DNA from: JBAZOB01 sp041648895
GTDB lineage: Bacteria > Patescibacteriota > JAHJAL01
Assembly (NCBI GenBank): GCA_041648895.1
Contig: JBAZOB010000024.1
Location: 1-19,065 of the forward strand
DNA length: 19,065 nt
Direction of reading: 5' to 3'
Shown here: piece by piece, positions 7,211 through 14,759 of the stretch
Layout: every line of letters starts with the position of its first letter
How positions within the stretch are numbered: the stretch's first letter is position 1
Made by a program: the position numbers and the translations under genes
Notes under the pieces: model-generated
Database searches by the model: none
What the model saw: only the letters and a program-made list of their open reading frames with translations
Told to the model about the DNA's origin: nothing

Positions 7211-7597
7211 TTACGACAAAAATCCCAATACCGTCGTGATAATTAACCACGCCGCCAAAATAATTACCAAGCCAATCACCGCCTTCGTCACCGTATCGGT
7301 GGCTTTTTTAGTGTTCTCTTGATTGCCGCCCGCCATGATATATTGATAACCCCCAATAATAATGAAGGCCACCGCCACCAAACCGGAGAAACCAATCATC
7401 CAAATTAGGATATTTTGTAATAATTCAATTGGTGTTCGGTGCACATCCGTATTAACCGGATTATAGTCTTGAATAAACTCCCGTACCTCACTGATAAAAT
7501 CAAAATCCGCCGCCAACACGGAAGTCGGCAACAATATCAATCGTGTCACCAGTGGCAAAGCTAATAAAATAGTCATTTTATTGGTAACTTTTTTCAT
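7211..7597 (-). CDS. TrbC/VirB2-like (T4SS_pilin) small membrane protein
   Basis: 128 aa. A signal peptide is visible (residues 1-29, ending TSVLA before ADFD). Two membrane helices follow, about 62-83 and 105-126, joined by the loop GGYQYIMAGGNQENTKKA. This 'IGG-x-Y-x-Ax-GN-x-KKA' loop between two helices is characteristic of the T4SS_pilin family common in Patescibacteria, related in layout to VirB2/TrbC pilins. It may form or assist a surface pilus or channel, but no type IV secretion ATPase is in the window, so function is inferred from the family only. A second copy lies at 7843-8199, across a palindromic repeat element. Confidence 0.75.
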   Translation of the reverse strand: MKKVTNKMTILLALPLVTRLILLPTSVLAADFDFISEVREFIQDYNPVNTDVHRTPIELLQNILIWMIGFSGLVAVAFIIIGGYQYIMAGGNQENTKKATDTVTKAVIGLVIILAAWLIITTVLGFLS

Positions 7598-7630
7598 GTA
7601 AACGCTTATTGATTACGAATTACAATATAA

Positions 7631-7840
7631 ATTAATAATTAATGAGTTGTGCCAGTTAATATATCTTATCTGTCATCCTGGAGGCGGAAGCGTAGCGCTC
7701 CGGCATCCAGGATCCAGAAAGAATTATTTATATTAAGGAGGTGGATCCTGGATAAGAAGCTCCGCCCTGGGCGGATTTCTTTCCAGGATGACATTGACCG
7801 GACAATGATTAAATATTAACTAGCACTACTCATTAATTTA
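7631..7840. repeat. Nested-palindrome repeat element, copy A (MITE-like)
   Basis: Outer inverted ends are ATGAGTTGTGCCAGTTAATAT (7642-7662) against an imperfect right copy at about 7813-7833. Inside is a TGTCATCCTGG (7671-7681) ... CCAGGATGACA (7783-7793) pair. A third layer is CCAGGATCC facing GGATCCTGG, with GC-rich hairpins such as TCCGCC-CTG-GGCGGA at the tips. No coding capacity. It separates the two pilin genes. Copy B at 13491-13668 has the same ends and core. Confidence 0.75.
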
Positions 7841-7842
7841 TA

Positions 7843-8199
7843 TTAATTTCCACTCAAAATATTTAGCACTAACGTAATAATCAAATACGCTGCCAATACC
7901 AAAACCAACCCAATCACCGATTGGGTAATAGCTTGCATGGCTTTTTTACTTTGCTCCGGATTACCGGCGGAAGTAATATATTCATAGCCGCCATAACGAA
8001 TCAAGAAAAACAAAGCCACAATTCCTGCCAAACTAGCCCCCAATGTTATTGCCCATTGAATAATATCTTCAACCGAATTAATATTATCCGGCCAGATATT
8101 AAATTCCTTGAGCTTGCCACTCAGCTGCCCGAGTAATGTCTTTGACTCGGGCACATCTCCGGCCGCCAGCATGGTGATTAAATTAGTTAGATGGTTCAT
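7843..8199 (-). CDS. TrbC/VirB2-like (T4SS_pilin) small membrane protein, second copy
   Basis: 118 aa. Two membrane helices (about 46-68 and 93-115) flank the loop GGYEYITSAGNPEQSKKA, close to the loop of the protein at 7211-7597. The N-terminal region, about 45 residues, is not an obvious cleaved signal peptide, though residues 5-13 (TNLITMLAA) are mildly hydrophobic; the two pilins differ mainly here. The ATG at 8197-8199 overlaps by one base the stop of the upstream anchored protein (TAATG), so translational coupling is likely and the two products may act together. Role at the cell envelope is inferred from the family. Confidence 0.72.
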   Translation of the reverse strand: MNHLTNLITMLAAGDVPESKTLLGQLSGKLKEFNIWPDNINSVEDIIQWAITLGASLAGIVALFFLIRYGGYEYITSAGNPEQSKKAMQAITQSVIGLVLVLAAYLIITLVLNILSGN

Positions 8200-8822
8200 T
8201 ATTTTTCAATCCTAAACGAATTAATCAAATAATTATAGTCATCGGTATATTTATCATTTTCCAAAGTAATTTGCACCGATTTGGCGGGATCAATCGGATG
8301 TTCAAAATAAGTGATCGGTTGAGAAACAAATTGTTCGCCACCGAGAAATTGAATATTCCAGGTGGTCCAATAGCCAACTATTCCGTCTTCCGCGTTGATT
8401 TGTTTAATTTCATTTAAAGACTGATAGGCTTGAATTTCCACCTTGGCCGCTTGAGCAGCGTATTGGTCAAATGGTAAATCCTGCAGATCATCCGGTTTAG
8501 TCACAATCCGAACGCTAATCACATTCTGGTTCTGGGCATTACGAATGACAGCGTAGTCCGCCTCAGTATTTTCCTCAATCGTCCAGTCAGCCGGAATAAC
8601 ATAGGAAAAAGAACCCATTTGTGAACTATGGGTCTCGGTGGTGCCGGTCGTCTGGCCATTATCAATAGCCGTTACTCCCTTACCATCATTGGCCGCGTTA
8701 TTATCTACCACCGCCTGTTTTTGCCAATTATTATAAAGCAAATACAAAATAATACCCAGCGCAATCAATAGCAAAAAGTACAGAAAATAGTTAATAATAG
8801 AATAAACGCGCTCTGATTTCAT
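8199..8822 (-). CDS. Membrane-anchored protein of unknown function
   Basis: 207 aa. One N-terminal membrane segment (about residues 9-31, IINYFLYFLLLIALGIILYL) acts as signal anchor. A Thr/Asn/Gly-rich linker (about 38-68) leads to an outside domain that opens with FSYVIPADWTIEE and closes with YNYLINSFRIEK, a pattern seen in PsbP-like/DcrB-like sheet domains. The Gmad2 protein at 3742-4665 has a comparable central domain (WTVNYPSVWE ... VLYGLQL). Its stop overlaps the start of the pilin gene at 8199, which links it functionally to the pilins. I do not recognise a specific family. No Shine-Dalgarno sequence; the start is set by the hydrophobic segment. Confidence 0.65.
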   Translation of the reverse strand: MKSERVYSIINYFLYFLLLIALGIILYLLYNNWQKQAVVDNNAANDGKGVTAIDNGQTTGTTETHSSQMGSFSYVIPADWTIEENTEADYAVIRNAQNQNVISVRIVTKPDDLQDLPFDQYAAQAAKVEIQAYQSLNEIKQINAEDGIVGYWTTWNIQFLGGEQFVSQPITYFEHPIDPAKSVQITLENDKYTDDYNYLINSFRIEK

Positions 8823-8828
8823 TATATT

Positions 8829-8884
8829 AATTAATAATGAATAATTAATAATGAATAATGTTAATTATTAATTATTCATTACTA
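8829..8884. repeat. Inverted heptamer array, AATTAAT/AATGAAT type
   Basis: Units AATTAAT, AATGAAT, AATTAAT, AATGAAT (8829-8856) are followed by units in the opposite sense (ATTATTA, ATTATTC, ATTACTA; 8864-8884). 8835-8851 and 8865-8881 are perfect 17-nt inverted arms around 13 nt. It lies between tRNA-Lys and the anchored-protein gene, both on the minus strand. Confidence 0.65.
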
Positions 8885-8889
8885 TTAAA

Positions 8890-8962
8890 TGGGTGCAGAG
8901 GGATTTGAACCCCCGACCGTTTGCTTAAGAGGCAACTGCTCTACCGACTGAGCTATGCACCC
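8890..8962 (-). tRNA. tRNA-Lys (anticodon CUU)
   Basis: On the minus strand the cloverleaf folds fully: acceptor GGGTGCA / TGCACCC, D stem GCTC / GAGC with loop AGTCGGTA, anticodon loop CTCTTAA giving CTT at positions 34-36 (reads AAG), T stem GGGGG / CCCTC with loop TTCAAAT, discriminator A at 8890. CCA is not encoded. The first pair of the anticodon stem (27-43) is a G-A mismatch and one T-stem pair is G-U. Otherwise it looks functional. Confidence 0.95.
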
Positions 8963-8963
8963 T

Positions 8964-9118
8964 CGGCTGAACTCGATCCTCCCCGCTTCATGTGAGCCGG
9001 CAGGAACCGTCTCCCATTACGCTTGAGTCGGATCGGTTCCGCCTCTCCCCAAAAATTTTCGCTTCCTGATCACTCCTCGCTACGCTCCGGGTGATCGGAC
9101 GCTCACAATTTTCGGGGA
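8964..9118. repeat. Three successive inverted repeats between tRNA-Lys and the glycosyltransferase
   Basis: CGGCT / AGCCG (8964-8968, 8995-8999), GGAACCG / CGGTTCC (9003-9009, 9034-9040) and an imperfect 28-nt pair (9046-9073 with 9091-9118, outer TCCCC / GGGGA, inner GATCAC / GTGATC). The region is much richer in GC than other spacers. The tip TCGCTACGCTCC resembles the tip of repeat copy A (AGCGTAGCGCTCC). No open frame. It may be a decayed palindromic repeat or a structured precursor upstream of the tRNA. Confidence 0.5.
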
Positions 9119-9173
9119 CCCCAAGGGGAAAGAGGTCTTTATCTTCTTTTTAGGTTCAAAGTTTTTACATATA

Positions 9174-9179
9174 TATGAT
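9174..9179 (+). promoter_or_regulatory. Possible -10 box of the glycosyltransferase gene
   Basis: TATGAT ends 8 nt before the ATG at 9188, so transcription would start within about two bases of the start codon, giving a leaderless mRNA. The -35 is poor (TAGGTT at 17 nt). There is no Shine-Dalgarno sequence. Confidence 0.35.
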
Positions 9180-9187
9180 ACACCAAA

Positions 9188-10342
9188 ATGCAAAAAACCA
9201 CTAAAATCTTGTACCTATTAACCACCGACGACTGGGGTGGGGCGCAACAATATGTGGCTGATTTAGCCGTACATTTTCATCGGCAAGGTTGTGCTATTAG
9301 TGTGGCTTTTGGCCAAGTTGATTCGAAACATAAATTAATTGATATATTGAAACAACACCAAATTAATTACCTGATTATTCCCCATCTGCGGCGCGACATC
9401 AATCCCATCAAAGATTTACTGGCCCTCTGGGAAATTTTTAAGCTTATTCGTCAAAATGATTTTGATATTGTTCACGCCAATAGCTCTAAAGCCGGCTTTA
9501 CCGGCCGCCTGGCCGCCTGGGTCGCCGGGGTAGAAAAAATATTCTACACCGCCCACGGCTGGGTGTTTAACGAACAAATTCATCCCCTCCAAAAAATATT
9601 TTTTCAATTTCTGGAAAAAATCGCCGCCTTATTTTCCACGCGTATTTTTTGTCTTAGCCCCAGCGAATACCAACTGGCCATCAGCAAAAATATCATCCCC
9701 GCCGCCAAATTATCTATTGTCTCTCTCGGCGTTGACCTTGATGATATTAAAAAAGATAGTCAAACCCCTAATCAATTTTCCCATTCATTAGCGGCCTGGC
9801 GAGAGCACTATCAAATTATTGGCACAGTTGGCAATTTTTATCCCACCAAAAACACCACCCTGCTAATTAAAATTGCTCATGAATTAATCAACATAGAGCA
9901 TCAACCATATCGCCTAGTCATTATCGGCGATGGCGGGGAGCGGCCTCGAATCGAGTCATTGATCAATCAATATCAACTTCAAAAACATATTCTCCTGACT
10001 GGTCAAATAAACCACCCCGCCAGCCTGATGCGCTATTTTGACCTCTTTGTTTTACCATCGACCAAAGAAGGCTTGCCCTACACCATTCTGGAGGCCGGCG
10101 CTCTCGGCCTACCCGTCGTAGCCAGTCATGTCGGCGGCATTGGCAGCATCATCGATAACGGGCAAAATGGCTTATTAATTGACAATATCAATGTCAAATC
10201 CTTTGTTACCGCCATCAATCAAATCCTTAGCCATAAAAACCGGGCCAAATGGCTCGGGCAAAACTTGCGCCAGCGAGTCAAAACCCAGTTTAACCGTCAA
10301 TCAATGTGGGCCAGGTACGAACAGGAATATAATTTTAATTAA
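9188..10342 (+). CDS. Glycosyltransferase family 4 (GT-B fold)
   Basis: 384 aa, typical for GT4. The N-terminal Rossmann half begins KILYLLTTDDWGGAQQYV with the acceptor-side GGAQ loop (17-20). The C-terminal half carries GTVGNFYPTKNTTLLI (212-227), LVIIGDGGERPRIE (243-256), and the nucleotide-sugar motif KEGLPYTILEAGALGLPVVA (293-312), which holds the E-x7-E pair Glu294 and Glu302. Such enzymes move a sugar from a nucleotide donor to lipid or polysaccharide acceptors at the cytoplasmic face of the membrane. Donor and acceptor cannot be read from the sequence. No other polysaccharide gene is adjacent, so the pathway is unknown. It is separated from rny by 331 nt. Confidence 0.92.
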   Translation: MQKTTKILYLLTTDDWGGAQQYVADLAVHFHRQGCAISVAFGQVDSKHKLIDILKQHQINYLIIPHLRRDINPIKDLLALWEIFKLIRQNDFDIVHANSSKAGFTGRLAAWVAGVEKIFYTAHGWVFNEQIHPLQKIFFQFLEKIAALFSTRIFCLSPSEYQLAISKNIIPAAKLSIVSLGVDLDDIKKDSQTPNQFSHSLAAWREHYQIIGTVGNFYPTKNTTLLIKIAHELINIEHQPYRLVIIGDGGERPRIESLINQYQLQKHILLTGQINHPASLMRYFDLFVLPSTKEGLPYTILEAGALGLPVVASHVGGIGSIIDNGQNGLLIDNINVKSFVTAINQILSHKNRAKWLGQNLRQRVKTQFNRQSMWARYEQEYNFN

Positions 10343-10673
10343 ATATCTTTACAAAAATACAACATTATTTTCTAATAATTTGATAAAATCATTATATTTA
10401 TGTAAAATAAACTAAGTATCAAATTTATTTTAAATCTATTAATAATAATCCGTTCTGCCTCATTCTCCTTTATCTGATTTATCCTTATTGAAAGCCTCAA
10501 TATTATTTTAGAAAAATAATTACTTTGCGATTTAAACCAAACAATTATTCTCGTTTTTTTCTTCGATTGTTAACCAACCGATTTTATCGGCCACTATAGA
10601 GTAGAGTAAATTTTTCTGGCTCATTCTTTCAAAGTATAAGGACAATTAGGTAGGCGGTACAAAAGGAAACATT
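10343..10673. other. AT-rich gene-free spacer before rny
   Basis: 331 nt with no convincing open frame. It holds one plausible promoter (separate entry), a short perfect hairpin ATTATTTT-AGA-AAAATAAT (10502-10520), a 5-bp CCGAT-TTT-ATCGG hairpin near 10580, and the rny ribosome-binding site AAGGAAA. No terminator for the glycosyltransferase gene and no recognised riboswitch were seen. Confidence 0.5.
10380..10408 (+). promoter_or_regulatory. Possible promoter upstream of rny
   Basis: TTGATA (10380-10385), 17-nt spacer, TAAAAT (10403-10408). It would give a leader of about 258 nt. In DNA this AT-rich a chance match is possible. Confidence 0.3.
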
Positions 10674-12197
10674 ATGTTAAGTATTATTCTGGCCGCGATC
10701 CTCGGCCTCGCCATTGGTGGGGGAGTTGGATATGTAGTCAAAACGGTTAATTTAGCCAAAAAATTAGAAGCCGCCGAGGAAGAAGCGAACAAAATTACCG
10801 AAAAAGCCAAAACCAAGGCCCGAGAAGCCCTGATCGTCGCCAAAGATGAAGTCCTGCAAATTCGTGAAGAAGCCAAAAGCGAGGAAAGAAAAAGACTCGA
10901 CAAAGTCTCCAAACTGGAACATCGCCTCGCCACCCGCGAAGAAAATTTTGATAAATTACGTGATGAACTGGAAGAACGCAAGAAGAGAATTTTAGAACGG
11001 GTGGAAGAACAAAAGAAAGAACAAGAAGAATTAAACACCGCTCTGGCCAAACACCGTGATGAACTGGAGAAAATTGCCAAGCTGAGCACCGAAGAAGCGC
11101 GGCAAATGTTACTCGACAAAGCCGAAAAGGAATATGAACAAGATATTCTGCGCACCATCAAAGAGATGAAACAAAAAGCCAAGGACGAAGGCGACAAAGA
11201 AGCCAAAAGCATTTTGGCTACTATCATTCAGCGCATGGCCGCCGAGCAAACTTCGGAAACTACCATCAAAGCAATCCCACTGCCTTCCGACGAAGTCAAA
11301 GGCCGAATTATCGGTCGCGAAGGGCGAAACATTCAGGCATTCGAACGTATTACCGGTGTGGATGTAATTGTTGATGACACTCCCGAATCGGTCAGCGTCT
11401 CTTGTTTTGATCCGGTCCGCCGTCATGTCGCCATGGTTTCTTTGGAAAAATTAATTACCGACGGTCGTATTCATCCCGCCCAAATTGAAAAAACCGTCAA
11501 ACAAGTGGCGGAAGATATCAAGGCTCAAATCAAAGAAGCCGGTGAAGATGCCGCCTACAAAGTTGGCGCCGCCGGTTTGCCCACCGAAATTCTCAAAATC
11601 CTCGGTCGGCTCAAATTCCGCACCAGCTATGGTCAAAATCAACTCAATCATGCCATCGAAGTGGCTAAAATTGCCACCTTACTGGCGGCTGAACTGGGCG
11701 CCGATATTGAGGTTTGTCGTAAAGCTGGTCTATTGCATGATTTGGGTAAAGCCTTGGATCATGAGATCGATCAACCGCACCATCACCTCACCTATGACCT
11801 GCTCTTAAAATTTGGCCTGCCGGAAAAAGTCGCTCACGCCGCCGCCGCTCACCACGACGACATTGAGGCTAAAACTCTGGAAGCCGTAGTCGTCAAAACC
11901 GCTGATGCTATTAGTGGCGCTCGTCCCGGTGCCCGTAAAGAATCAACTGAACAATACATTCAAAGACTCAAAGAATTGGAAAACATCGCCACCAGCTTCA
12001 ATGGTGTCGAAAAATCATACGCCATCCAAGCCGGTCGGGAAATCCGCATCTTTGTCAAACCGGAAGAAATCTCTGACCTGGAAGCCGAACGCCTATCCAA
12101 AAACATCGCTCGCAAGATTGAACAAGATCTGTCCTATCCTGGCCAAATCAAAGTTCACGTCATCCGTGAAACCAGGGCCGTTGATTATGCTAAGTAA
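10674..12197 (+). CDS. rny: Ribonuclease Y
   Basis: 507 aa, the usual length. RNase Y is the membrane-bound endoribonuclease that starts mRNA decay in bacteria lacking RNase E. Residues 1-22 are the membrane anchor (SIILAAILGLAIGGGVGYVV). A long charged coiled coil covers about 27-190. The KH RNA-binding domain follows with VKGRIIGREGRNIQAFE (208-224), GREG being its GxxG loop. The HD catalytic domain has KAGLLHDLGKALDHE (350-364) with metal-binding His355-Asp356, and continues through AHAAAAHHDD and VVKTADAISGARPGAR. All catalytic residues are present. AAGGAAA precedes the ATG by 4 nt. It is followed after 22 nt by ymdB-like DNA, the same order as in Bacillus. Confidence 0.97.
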   Translation: MLSIILAAILGLAIGGGVGYVVKTVNLAKKLEAAEEEANKITEKAKTKAREALIVAKDEVLQIREEAKSEERKRLDKVSKLEHRLATREENFDKLRDELEERKKRILERVEEQKKEQEELNTALAKHRDELEKIAKLSTEEARQMLLDKAEKEYEQDILRTIKEMKQKAKDEGDKEAKSILATIIQRMAAEQTSETTIKAIPLPSDEVKGRIIGREGRNIQAFERITGVDVIVDDTPESVSVSCFDPVRRHVAMVSLEKLITDGRIHPAQIEKTVKQVAEDIKAQIKEAGEDAAYKVGAAGLPTEILKILGRLKFRTSYGQNQLNHAIEVAKIATLLAAELGADIEVCRKAGLLHDLGKALDHEIDQPHHHLTYDLLLKFGLPEKVAHAAAAHHDDIEAKTLEAVVVKTADAISGARPGARKESTEQYIQRLKELENIATSFNGVEKSYAIQAGREIRIFVKPEEISDLEAERLSKNIARKIEQDLSYPGQIKVHVIRETRAVDYAK

Positions 12198-12219
12198 TAT
12201 TTAAAAAATTCGTAATTAT

Positions 12220-13032
12220 ATGAAAGTACTCATGATCGGAGATGTGGTAGGGAGGGTGGGGCGACGATTGATTACCGAGTTAATACCAAAATATCGCCGG
12301 GAAGAAAATATTGATTGGGTGATTATCAATGGTGAAAACTTGGCCGGCGGCCGCGGGGTCAATGAAAACACCTACCAAGAAATGATCGATGCCGGCGTGG
12401 ACATTATCACGTCCGGCAATCACGTTTTCAAACTCAAGGAAGCCACCAAAATCCTCAGCAAAAAAGACACCAAATTATTACGCCCGGCCAACTATCCGCC
12501 CGGCGTACCCGGCCGCGGCTGGCAGATTTTTACCAACCCCCTCGGTCATCACATCGCCGTGATCAATTTAATCGGTCGCACTTTTTTTAAAGAAAATTTT
12601 GACTGTCCCTTTCGCGCCGCCGACCAAATTTTAACTGAAATCAACTTGACTACCAAACAGGAAAATAAAAAATTAGATGGTATTTATATTGATTTTCACG
12701 CCGAAGCCACCGCCGAGAAAATATCCTTCGCTCATTACCTCACCGGCCGAGTAACCGCCGTAGTCGGCACCCATACGCACATTCCCACTTGTGATGAAAC
12801 CATTTTAAACGACCACACCGCCTACATTACCGACTTGGGCATGGCCGGCCCGGTGGATTCATCCTTGGGAATGGAAAAAGAGATATCGATAAGACAATAC
12901 CTGACACAACTTCCGCAAAAATTCATGTGGAAAACTTCTGGCCCCGGCGTGATGACCGGTGTGGTTATCAAAACGAAAAAGGGCGATAATAGGGCACTCT
13001 CAATTAAGAGATTTTCCGCCCAACTTGATTGA
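12220..13032 (+). CDS. YmdB-family metallophosphoesterase
   Basis: 270 aa, matching the TIGR00282/YmdB family length. Metal-site motifs are all present: GDVVGRVGRR (7-16, Asp8), INGENLAGG (36-44, Glu39 and Asn40), GNHVF (66-70, Asn67 and His68), DFHAEATAEK (158-167, His160) and GTHTHIPT (183-190, His185 and His187). Bacillus YmdB is a 2',3'-cyclic nucleotide phosphodiesterase that affects RNA levels and biofilm choice, and lies next to rny; the same order here suggests cotranscription (22-nt gap) and a shared RNA-related role, which is inference. Where most relatives have GNHxW, this has GNHVF. No Shine-Dalgarno sequence is present before the ATG. Confidence 0.93.
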   Translation: MKVLMIGDVVGRVGRRLITELIPKYRREENIDWVIINGENLAGGRGVNENTYQEMIDAGVDIITSGNHVFKLKEATKILSKKDTKLLRPANYPPGVPGRGWQIFTNPLGHHIAVINLIGRTFFKENFDCPFRAADQILTEINLTTKQENKKLDGIYIDFHAEATAEKISFAHYLTGRVTAVVGTHTHIPTCDETILNDHTAYITDLGMAGPVDSSLGMEKEISIRQYLTQLPQKFMWKTSGPGVMTGVVIKTKKGDNRALSIKRFSAQLD

Positions 13033-13043
13033 TCAGTCTGTAT

Positions 13044-13073
13044 TTGACAAGTCGGAAGATGCGGAGTTATGAT
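13044..13073 (+). promoter_or_regulatory. Strong sigma70-type promoter of the HU gene
   Basis: TTGACA (13044-13049), 18-nt spacer, TATGAT (13068-13073). The consensus -35 and near-consensus -10 make this the best promoter in the window. The start near 13080 gives a leader of about 65 nt, consistent with an abundant product. Confidence 0.75.
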
Positions 13074-13144
13074 TTGTATTGTGAAGTTGAAGAAAGAATT
13101 ATTTTTGTAAATATTTTATTTATTTTTTTAACAAGGAGGTGAGT

Positions 13145-13423
13145 GTGAATAAACAAGAACTCATCGAAGTAGTAGCCAAAAAAACCGGTCTATCTAAAAG
13201 AGTTACCGGCGACATGATCAACAGCTTGATCGAAGAAGTTTCTGATCAGCTCAAGAAAGGTAAAAAAGTTGTTTTAGCTGGTTTTGGTACTTTCTTAACT
13301 ACCAAAAGAGCCGCTCGTGTTGGTGTTAACCCCCAAGACCCATCCAAAAAAATTAACATCCCGGCTGCTGTTGTTCCCAAATTCCGACCTGGTAAAACTT
13401 TAAAATTAGCTGTACGTAAATAA
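13145..13423 (+). CDS. HU family DNA-binding protein
   Basis: 92 aa from the GTG at 13145. An in-frame GTG at 13139 overlaps the Shine-Dalgarno AAGGAGG (13133-13139) and is not usable; 13145 is 5 nt after it and yields the canonical MNKQELIEVVAKKTGLSK. The helical base has DMINSLIEEVSDQLKKGKKV, then the conserved turn GFGTF (46-50), the DNA-wrapping arm with its NPQDPSKKINIPA proline tip, and the closing PKFRPGKTLKLAVR. HU bends and compacts DNA in the nucleoid. The gene is single, with its own strong promoter and a terminator, and so probably highly expressed. Confidence 0.96.
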   Translation: MNKQELIEVVAKKTGLSKRVTGDMINSLIEEVSDQLKKGKKVVLAGFGTFLTTKRAARVGVNPQDPSKKINIPAAVVPKFRPGKTLKLAVRK

Positions 13424-13454
13424 ACAGCTTGCACCTTATATTTTTTAGCAAAAG

Positions 13455-13478
13455 AAACCACTAACCAGTGGTTTTTTT
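13455..13478 (+). terminator. Rho-independent terminator of the HU gene
   Basis: AAACCACT (13455-13462) and AGTGGTTT (13467-13474) form a perfect 8-bp stem with a 4-nt loop, running into seven T (13472-13478). It lies 31 nt after the stop. Confidence 0.85.
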
Positions 13479-13490
13479 GCTATAATAAAA

Positions 13491-13668
13491 ATAATTAACG
13501 AGTTGTGTGAATTAACCATCTCCCTCGTGTCATCCCCGACCGGAAGCAGAGCACTCCGGTTATCGGGGATCTCATCAATAAGGCGCTTAACAAAACTTAA
13601 TGATGAGATCCCCGCTCAAGGCGGGGATGACAAGGAAAATAATTAACTGGCACAACTCATTATTAATT
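13491..13668. repeat. Nested-palindrome repeat element, copy B (MITE-like)
   Basis: The right end AATTAACTGGCACAACTCAT (13641-13660) is the inverse of the ATGAGTTGTGCCAGTTAAT end of copy A; the left end (13491-13515) is a diverged copy. The core pair is TGTCATCCCC (13528-13537) and GGGGATGACA (13623-13632). A perfect 14-nt inner inverted repeat is at 13564-13577 and 13601-13614. It fills the spacer between HU and the permease gene and has no coding capacity. Confidence 0.75.
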
Positions 13669-13685
13669 TGTAATTAAAAAACATT

Positions 13686-14738
13686 ATGCCCAAAACCAAA
13701 CCCAAATCCCAACCACAGGTGATCGAAATCTCCACCTGGACAATTGTCAAATTTTTTCTGGTCATTCTTGGACTGGTTTTCCTCTATGCCATCCGCAACA
13801 TCGTCTTAATGTTGTTTATTGTCACTATTTTTGTCGCCGCTCTCACTCCCACGATCGAATATCTCCAACGTCATAAAATTCCCCGTCTGGCCGCTGTGAC
13901 TTTGATTTGTGTTATCATTTTTATAATTTTCGCCTTGATCGGTGGTGTCATTTTGCCGCCCATGATTGAACAATTTGGTCAGTTGGTGACCGAATTGCCG
14001 GGCAAATTGCAAAACTACCTGACAGCCAATGACACTGAAAATAAAATTAAACTTTTTCATGACTGGCTGGTGGAAAAAGATCTGGTCGACGGTTTCACCC
14101 GCGCCCTGGAATTGATCTACCAACAAATCAGCAATCTTTCCGCCACCATTATCAATCAAACTTTTGGCGTCATTAGCGGCGCCATTGGTATTTTTACCAT
14201 CATTGCTCTGACTTTCTATTTACTTCTCGAAGAAGAAGGCATTCGTTCTTTTTTACTGGCCGTCCTGCCGGTGAAAAGTCAAATCTCGGCTTTCAAAATC
14301 TGGCAAAAAGCCAGTGTCAAAACCGGTAATTGGCTCCGTGGTCAACTCCTGATCAGTTTTACTATTGGCCTTTTGACCTACATTGGTTTTTCTATTCTCG
14401 GGGTTAAATATCCACTTGTTCTAGCCGTCATCGCCGGTATAGCCAATATTGTACCCTACATCGGCCCGATTGCCGGCGCCATCCCCGCTGTCCTTATTGC
14501 CCTGGTTCAATCTCCCTGGCTGGCTCTGGGCGTGATTATCGTCGCCCTCCTGATCCAACAAATCGACAGTCAATTTATTACTCCCCGCATCATGGGCAAA
14601 TTCGTCGGCTTGAGCCCGGTCACTATTATCGTTGCTCTACTGATTGGCGGTACCCTGGCCGGCGTCTGGGGTGTGATTCTAGCCATCCCTATCTCGGCCA
14701 CGATTGGGGTGATTATTGAAGAGTGGGATGTGGGGTAA
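13686..14738 (+). CDS. AI-2E family transporter (PerM-like permease)
   Basis: 350 aa, the usual length of PF01594 proteins. Several membrane segments are evident: about 17-34, 37-53, 68-92, 158-181, 218-239, 241-258, 262-290 and 308-345. The family hallmarks are present near the C-terminus: NIVPYIGPIAGAIPA (254-268) and QQIDSQFITPRIMGKFVGLS (291-310). The soluble segment at about 95-150 is the usual extracytoplasmic or amphipathic region. The family name comes from a reported autoinducer-2 exporter, but members transport varied or unknown substrates and some act as Na+(Li+)/H+ antiporters, so the substrate here is open. The ATG at 13686 has no Shine-Dalgarno sequence; the gene starts right after repeat copy B and is followed by repeat copy C. 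Confidence 0.9.
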   Translation: MPKTKPKSQPQVIEISTWTIVKFFLVILGLVFLYAIRNIVLMLFIVTIFVAALTPTIEYLQRHKIPRLAAVTLICVIIFIIFALIGGVILPPMIEQFGQLVTELPGKLQNYLTANDTENKIKLFHDWLVEKDLVDGFTRALELIYQQISNLSATIINQTFGVISGAIGIFTIIALTFYLLLEEEGIRSFLLAVLPVKSQISAFKIWQKASVKTGNWLRGQLLISFTIGLLTYIGFSILGVKYPLVLAVIAGIANIVPYIGPIAGAIPAVLIALVQSPWLALGVIIVALLIQQIDSQFITPRIMGKFVGLSPVTIIVALLIGGTLAGVWGVILAIPISATIGVIIEEWDVG

Positions 14739-14759
14739 ATATAAAATTTAAATGATAAT

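Noticed and set aside
8890..8962. tRNA-Lys as a pseudogene because of the G-A mismatch at 27-43
   Set aside because: All other stems and loops and the conserved bases are intact; one end-pair mismatch is tolerated in functional tRNAs.
10646..11227. Long minus-strand reading frame (193 codons) opposite rny
   Set aside because: It is the Ser/Leu/Arg-rich antisense of the RNase Y coiled coil, with no family features.
13139..13144. GTG start for HU two codons upstream
   Set aside because: It overlaps the AAGGAGG ribosome-binding site; GTG 13145 has correct spacing and gives MNKQELIE.
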